64,000 nt of DNA. It comes from Glandiceps talaboti. Lineage: Eukaryota > Hemichordata > Enteropneusta > Spengelidae. The stretch is taken from the NCBI RefSeq assembly GCF_964340395.1, contig NC_135568.1, positions 10,138,276 through 10,202,275 of the forward strand, given 5' to 3'. The number at the start of each line of letters is the position of its first letter. Within the stretch, counting starts at the first letter, position 1. This document shows, one piece after another, positions 35,262 through 64,000 of the stretch. The notes below the pieces were generated by a model. The model ran no database searches. It was not told where the DNA came from and was given only the letters and a program-made list of their open reading frames with translations. The position numbers and the translations under genes were made by a program.

Positions 35262-35716
35262 AAGTGGACACATGGATAAGGATGGGGGATTTATTTTGGA
35301 TTTTTTAATTTATAAAATAATTTTATCATGGCTTCCTACTTGAAAAATCAATGTGAACAACATTGACAAAGTCTGTGTTTGTGACTCAATACATTGCAAA
35401 AGATTAAGAAATGTGTAAAATGGTTGCTGTTGTATGTACAATAACAATCTTTTTTAAACACATTTTTCAGCTTTTATGCAATGTATAAACACATGTCTTT
35501 AACACATTCTTTTAATATCTTTTTTTGCAATGTATTGCGTTAAAAACACGTTTTTAACACATTTTTTAATAGCTTTTTTGCAATGTATTGAGGTTACAAA
35601 CACAGACTTTGTCAATGTTGTTCACATTGGTTTTTCAAGTAGGAAGCCATGATAAAATTATTTTATATAAATTACTAATCCAAAATAAATACTCATCCTC
35701 ATCCATATGGCCACTT
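35262..35716. mobile_element. Foldback MITE, copy 1
   Basis: The two halves are inverted copies: left end AAGTGGACACATGGATAAGG, right end reading inward AAGTGGCCATATGGATGAGG, followed by TATTTTGGATT and TCATGGCTTCCTACTTGAAA. The centre has expanded TTTTTAACACA..TTTTGCAATGTATT units. Possible TA target duplication. Lies just downstream of the gasdermin gene. Confidence 0.8.
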
Positions 35717-36145
35717 TAAATCTGAATTATAATAGTGCTTAGATTACTTAATGTATTTCAATCATACTTATCAAAATGTAAGACACTACACCTAGATATT
35801 TTCACAACTTGAAAACTGTTGTCTTTTTACAGTCTATAACTTAAATTCCCAAAAGATTAACTTTTGTACACTGCTAAACCTTATGCATTGTGTTCAAGGA
35901 AGACATTTAAGTCATAACTTATCTAAGCATATTTTATTTTCTAGCAGCAAAGTAAGTGAAAACTATTTTTTTTAAAGAAACTACCCTGGTTTACAATCTG
36001 TAAAACTCAGACCCTTATCACTAAATGGTCATATTGGGTAACTGACCAGATTTGACTTTTGCTAACTACAAGACGACAAGTCCATGTAATACTTGTCCAA
36101 ACATTGCAAGCATACAATTCTAAATCTTAGTCAAGAAAGGCCACA

Positions 36146-36440
36146 TTAGCCCTGTCTAGACATAAGTTGTCTCGAGTCCTACCTGAGGCAGTCCCGAGTC
36201 CTACCTGAGGTAGGATAGATTTGTGTCTACATGCAGGAAGGTTACGGCGTAGATGTCGCGTGTTCCCTCCTGACTCCGTCCTGACAGTACCTAGGACAAA
36301 GTCAGGACAGTTTCAGGAAACCTCTCGAAGGTGTCCTAAGTCAGGACAGTTTCAGGACAGGTTCGGGACGCGTTTATGTTTACACAGGCTTCAAACTATC
36401 TGTAGTCCTGCCTCAGGTAGTGCGCGTGTAGATGGGGCTA
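36146..36440. mobile_element. TAGCCC-ended inverted-repeat element
   Basis: Starts TAGCCCTGTCTAGACA and ends TGTAGATGGGGCTA, an imperfect terminal inverted repeat. The inside is GC-richer than its surroundings and has internal repeats (GAGTCCTACCTGAGG twice; GTCAGGACAGTTTCAGGA twice with a partial third). Looks like a short DNA transposon derivative; family not identified. Confidence 0.5.
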
Positions 36441-36532
36441 CTGAGTGACCTTGATTTGACATTTACTCACTTCCCATAATGCATAGAGGGTCCTCAAGAG
36501 AGGTCACATGGGGTCACTGACCAGATTTGATC

Positions 36533-36538
36533 TTTATT
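36533..36538 (-). terminator. AATAAA poly(A) signal, gasdermin
   Basis: AATAAA on the minus strand about 75 nt after the gasdermin stop codon. It lies in the middle unit of a three-unit tandem repeat; the other units have AGTAAA at the same place, so a single base change created the canonical signal. Confidence 0.5.
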
Positions 36539-36609
36539 CACTTCCCCATATTAAATGCGTAGAGGGTCCTCAAGAGAGGTCACATGGGGTCACTGATCAC
36601 ATTTGACCT

Positions 36610-44874
<8,265 letters not shown>

Positions 44875-46030
44875 ATTTTGTTCTTGTCAACAAAGAAGTT
44901 ATTCCGAACGTATTACAGTATCGATATCCATGTAATCAGCCTGCATAACGCACCCAGTGTAACATGGTGACCTTTCATGAACTCCCAGGATGGCTTAGCT
45001 GATTGGGTGGATGTACTTCCGTTTTCATATATGTGTATGTTCAACACTGAGGGCGCAAAGCATGTTGCTCGTAACCGGCAACAGATGACAAAACACCACA
45101 TTTTATTTTGAAGTATTTGTCAATTTTATTGATATTTAATCTAGGATCGATGTTTTAGACAACTACAGTATAGGTCAAACAAGGGTTAAAATACACAGGA
45201 TGCAAATAAGATTAATTCAATCTTTGATCATACGCTTTAGAATCCCCAGAATTAGTACATTTTGAACAGGCGTTGACAATTATTTTCGTGTTTTTTTTTC
45301 TAATACAAACATTTTCTCTTCGTTCTTGAAAGCTGTAGGGTTTTATTTTCAAATAGAGTCCTAGACACCAATATTCAATAGTTCCTAAACTTATGTAATA
45401 TCAACCCAAATTATTACATGATACCAGTGATTAGCTATATATTTCCTTATCTACACCCCTGACTAATATTGGTATTTGCAAAACAGTGCAATATTATACA
45501 GAACATTAGTGGTATGCAAATGAGCTTACAAACGGTCCATTGACATAAAATCAAGTGATCACCAAAAAGTATATATAGTAATAACAGAACCCATGACATG
45601 AGATATTGAGAGTGTCAGTGTGGGGATGGGGTGCATACTTTTGGTGTTTTCTGCTGTGTGAAAACGAATGACCACAGAAAACACTGCGAGTGCTCGTGCA
45701 AATAACCAATGTACGTCACACTTGTACTCGCAAATCACTGGGCTCCACCAGTCTAAAAATTAAACTTCCAGATGTACATAAATTGCCCAACACTTTTTTA
45801 AAACAAAATCAAAGTGTCTATTTTTTGGTGAAATACATGTAGTAAATATTTTAGAACGGCAGTGATAAAAACAAAATTTCACAAAACATACTCCTTTTTG
45901 CACCTGGTCTACCCTTCAATACTGATTCACAAAGAGTTCAGTAGACATATTGAGGGGATTATGGTGAGGAACAGTCTAGATACATAGTATTTCATTGAAA
46001 TGAACCAGACATTCACTTAGATGCACACTT

Positions 46031-46434
46031 GTGATTGGGTTATGTGTGCTAGGCCTGATAATACTAAGAGAACCCCTATGATTGGCTACATCAGATAATC
46101 AACAGACCAGATAATCACTAACAAGAATCCCTGTGATTGGCTAAGTATGCTAGATAAGATAATAACTTAGAAGGACCCCTGTGATTGACTATGTATACTA
46201 GACCAGATTATCACTTAGAAGGACCCCTGTGATTGGCTAGTATAGTAGACCAGATAATCACTCAGAAGGACCCCTGTGATTGCCTATGTATACTAAACCA
46301 GATACTCAATTAGAAGAACCCCTGTGATTGGCTATGTATACTAAACCAAATACTCACTTAGAAGAACCCCTGTGATTGGCTATGTATACTAGACCTGATA
46401 ATGACTTAAAAGGACACCTGTGATTGGTTATGTA
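46031..46434. repeat. ~50-bp minisatellite with repeated TGATTGGCTA
   Basis: About eight diverged units of GTGATTGGCTATGTATACTA, GACCAGATAATCACTTAGAA and GGACCCCT. Each unit has ATTGG, a reversed CCAAT box. Confidence 0.9.
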
Positions 46435-47757
46435 CTGTCAGACATGTAAGTTCCAGTCACTATAAATGGCAAGATATGTTAGACTAAGAAGTACACAGAA
46501 AAGATTCAAAGTTAGACGATATGTCAATGCCCATATAGCGACAAGTTTAAGTTTCTCTCACTTCTGTAAATTTCACCAACACATCCGTGAATACACTTCC
46601 TCCAATGACTGTTTTATTTGTCACTATGTCATCACTTTTATCACCATAGCAACAGAAATGAGTGCAAAAATGTTTTAAACATGTGCTTCATCACACTACA
46701 ATTTGAAGAATACTGAGAGTGGAAAACCGATTTTACATCAAGTTATGTACGGAGACACAAATCCTGTTTTTCCAATGTGTGAAAATTTATCAGTAACTTG
46801 GGGTTTATGCTCAGAGCGCTAAAACAATACTAGTTACATTAATAGTACTACATAACGACCTTGCTGTACCCTGAAGCCCGAACTATACCATAGCAAAAAC
46901 CATAATAATACACCACAATAAACTTTACTAAAAAATAAAACTATCTTTATAATTAAAGTGAATACAAGCATTCACTGGGCTGCAAATCAACTAATCTAAT
47001 TAACTATACCAGATAGTTCTTGTGCAAGTGCTTGGAACAATAATACATGGCAATGTGAAATTAAATGCCCATTTTCAAAAGCTTAGCTTTTTCCTGGCAA
47101 GTGTGTACTTGTTCACACCATTTCGATATTCAGATATTCTTCCCCAATATTTTTCTATGTTCAGTCAAAGAAAAATACGAGTGAGCTAAGGAGCCTTGTA
47201 ACTACCAGTCACTAGACAAGTACTGATAATCCTTACACGTCACAAGTACACAGGACATGTTTTGAATTTCAAAAATTGGAACCACAATAAGGTTGCACAG
47301 CTTGGAATTGAAGTTGTAACTTGCGTATGACGCAGCTTTACATTTTGTATTTTCGTACGACAAAATTATGTACATTATCATTGTATTAGTCTTGAAGGTG
47401 GAATGGGTTGTGGTAGGTACTTTAAACTGAGTACTAACTTGAGGTTCATATTATAGAACAAATTTAAAAAAAATGAACAGTTTTCATCGTTCTCTGCATA
47501 TTAATCAATATTTCTTGATTAGATGTGATTATTGTTGAGGTATCTAATCTCAATTGTAACATCTGATTTTGTAGTCAGTATATTTTGCATAATTTCACAT
47601 TATTTTGTGCTAACGACACTCATATAAAGGACAGTGAATATTTCACACAGCACAAAAAACTTCAATCACTAAATAAATTTTAAAACTAGCTACCCTATCA
47701 CTCATCAATATAACTATACTTATCATAAATAGATTACTGAAAACAACAGAAAAGTAG

Positions 47758-47914
47758 CTGCCAAAAACAAGACGGCTGCCAAAATACAAGATGGCTGCCC
47801 ATCATAAACAAGATGACTACCAATGACAATATGGCTGCCAAAAAACAAGATGGCCGACAACACATGTAAAAGTGCTGAAAAATACAAGATGGCGGTCAAG
47901 AAATACATGATGGC
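47758..47914. repeat. Short tandem repeats ACAAGATGGCTGCCAAA
   Basis: Seven to eight diverged copies of about 17-25 bp. The core AAGATGGC(T/G)G resembles the YY1 site. Two related copies occur at 57285-57315 in a CPS1 intron. Confidence 0.8.
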
Positions 47915-48079
47915 TGTAGACAAGAACTACACATGAATGAATAGTGATGAACAATAATATATTTAGGGTGAAATTTTTCACTCGGATTCTTTGTATGGTA
48001 TTCACCACATAACAATTATCCATCTTGTCCAAAAAATATGTGTGCTTCAAGGTGCAAAATTACATGCTTCTTTTTTTTC

Positions 48080-48085
48080 TTTATT
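48080..48085 (-). terminator. AATAAA just after the CPS1 stop codon
   Basis: AATAAA on the minus strand begins only one base after the TAA stop (48087-48089). If used it gives a very short 3' UTR; it may be chance in an A-rich stretch. Confidence 0.25.
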
Positions 48086-48086
48086 T

Positions 48087-64000
<15,914 letters not shown>

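Larger units (their letters stand above)
30863..36609. other. Intergenic region between gasdermin and receptor B
   Basis: 5.7 kb without a supported exon. Contains a TG/TATG microsatellite, a 31-bp minisatellite, one copy of the CACTAGGAGTGCTG short element, MITE copy 1, a TAGCCC-ended element, and the gasdermin 3' tandem repeat. Confidence 0.65.
44875..48086. other. Intergenic region between CPS1 and gasdermin
   Basis: Holds the gasdermin upstream region at left and the CPS1 3' flank at right. Includes a CCAAT-bearing minisatellite at 46031-46434 and a cluster of AAGATGGCTGCC-type motifs at 47760-47912. No coding exon supported. Confidence 0.65.

Overview
This window is nuclear DNA from an invertebrate animal. 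The genes are broken by many short introns with GT-AG borders, the DNA is AT-rich, and long microsatellites (CT, TCTA, CATA, TTG) and small inverted-repeat transposons are common. Kainate/AMPA-type glutamate receptors, a gasdermin and a stand-alone carbamoyl-phosphate synthetase I/III point to a metazoan. A marine deuterostome (amphioxus- or acorn-worm-like) or a lophotrochozoan fits, but the sequence alone does not settle the phylum. All five recognised genes lie on the minus strand.

Layout from left to right. (1) 500-1132: an intronless two-transmembrane protein that resembles SLATT-type membrane effectors. (2) 2657-10821: ionotropic glutamate receptor copy A, 12 exons, 929 aa. (3) 17448-30862: receptor copy B, 12 exons, 902 aa, with the same intron positions and phases as copy A, so the two are a tandem duplication. 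(4) 36610-44874: a gasdermin E-like gene, 8 exons, 474 aa, with a candidate caspase site (DFVD) in the linker. (5) 48087-64000: a carbamoyl-phosphate synthetase I/III gene, 26 exons and 1068 aa inside the window. Its 5' part (amidotransferase half) lies beyond the right edge. The exon chains were assembled by hand from splice borders, and every junction keeps frame.

Between and inside the genes are at least three families of short non-autonomous elements: a full-length foldback MITE present three times, a Harbinger-like element with TAA target duplications, and a short dispersed element present four times. There are also a near-perfect 85-bp-arm hairpin and several minisatellites. Some minisatellite units carry transcription-factor-like motifs (octamer, CCAAT, YY1-like, E2F-like). 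A recurring feature is tandem duplication of short segments that include an exon end: the stop codons of receptor A and the gasdermin, a gasdermin splice donor, and a receptor B splice acceptor.

The genes do not form an operon or one pathway. The functional stories are a diverged receptor pair with an altered ligand pocket and pore, a death-effector gasdermin, and a urea-cycle-type synthetase whose activator site is nearly intact.
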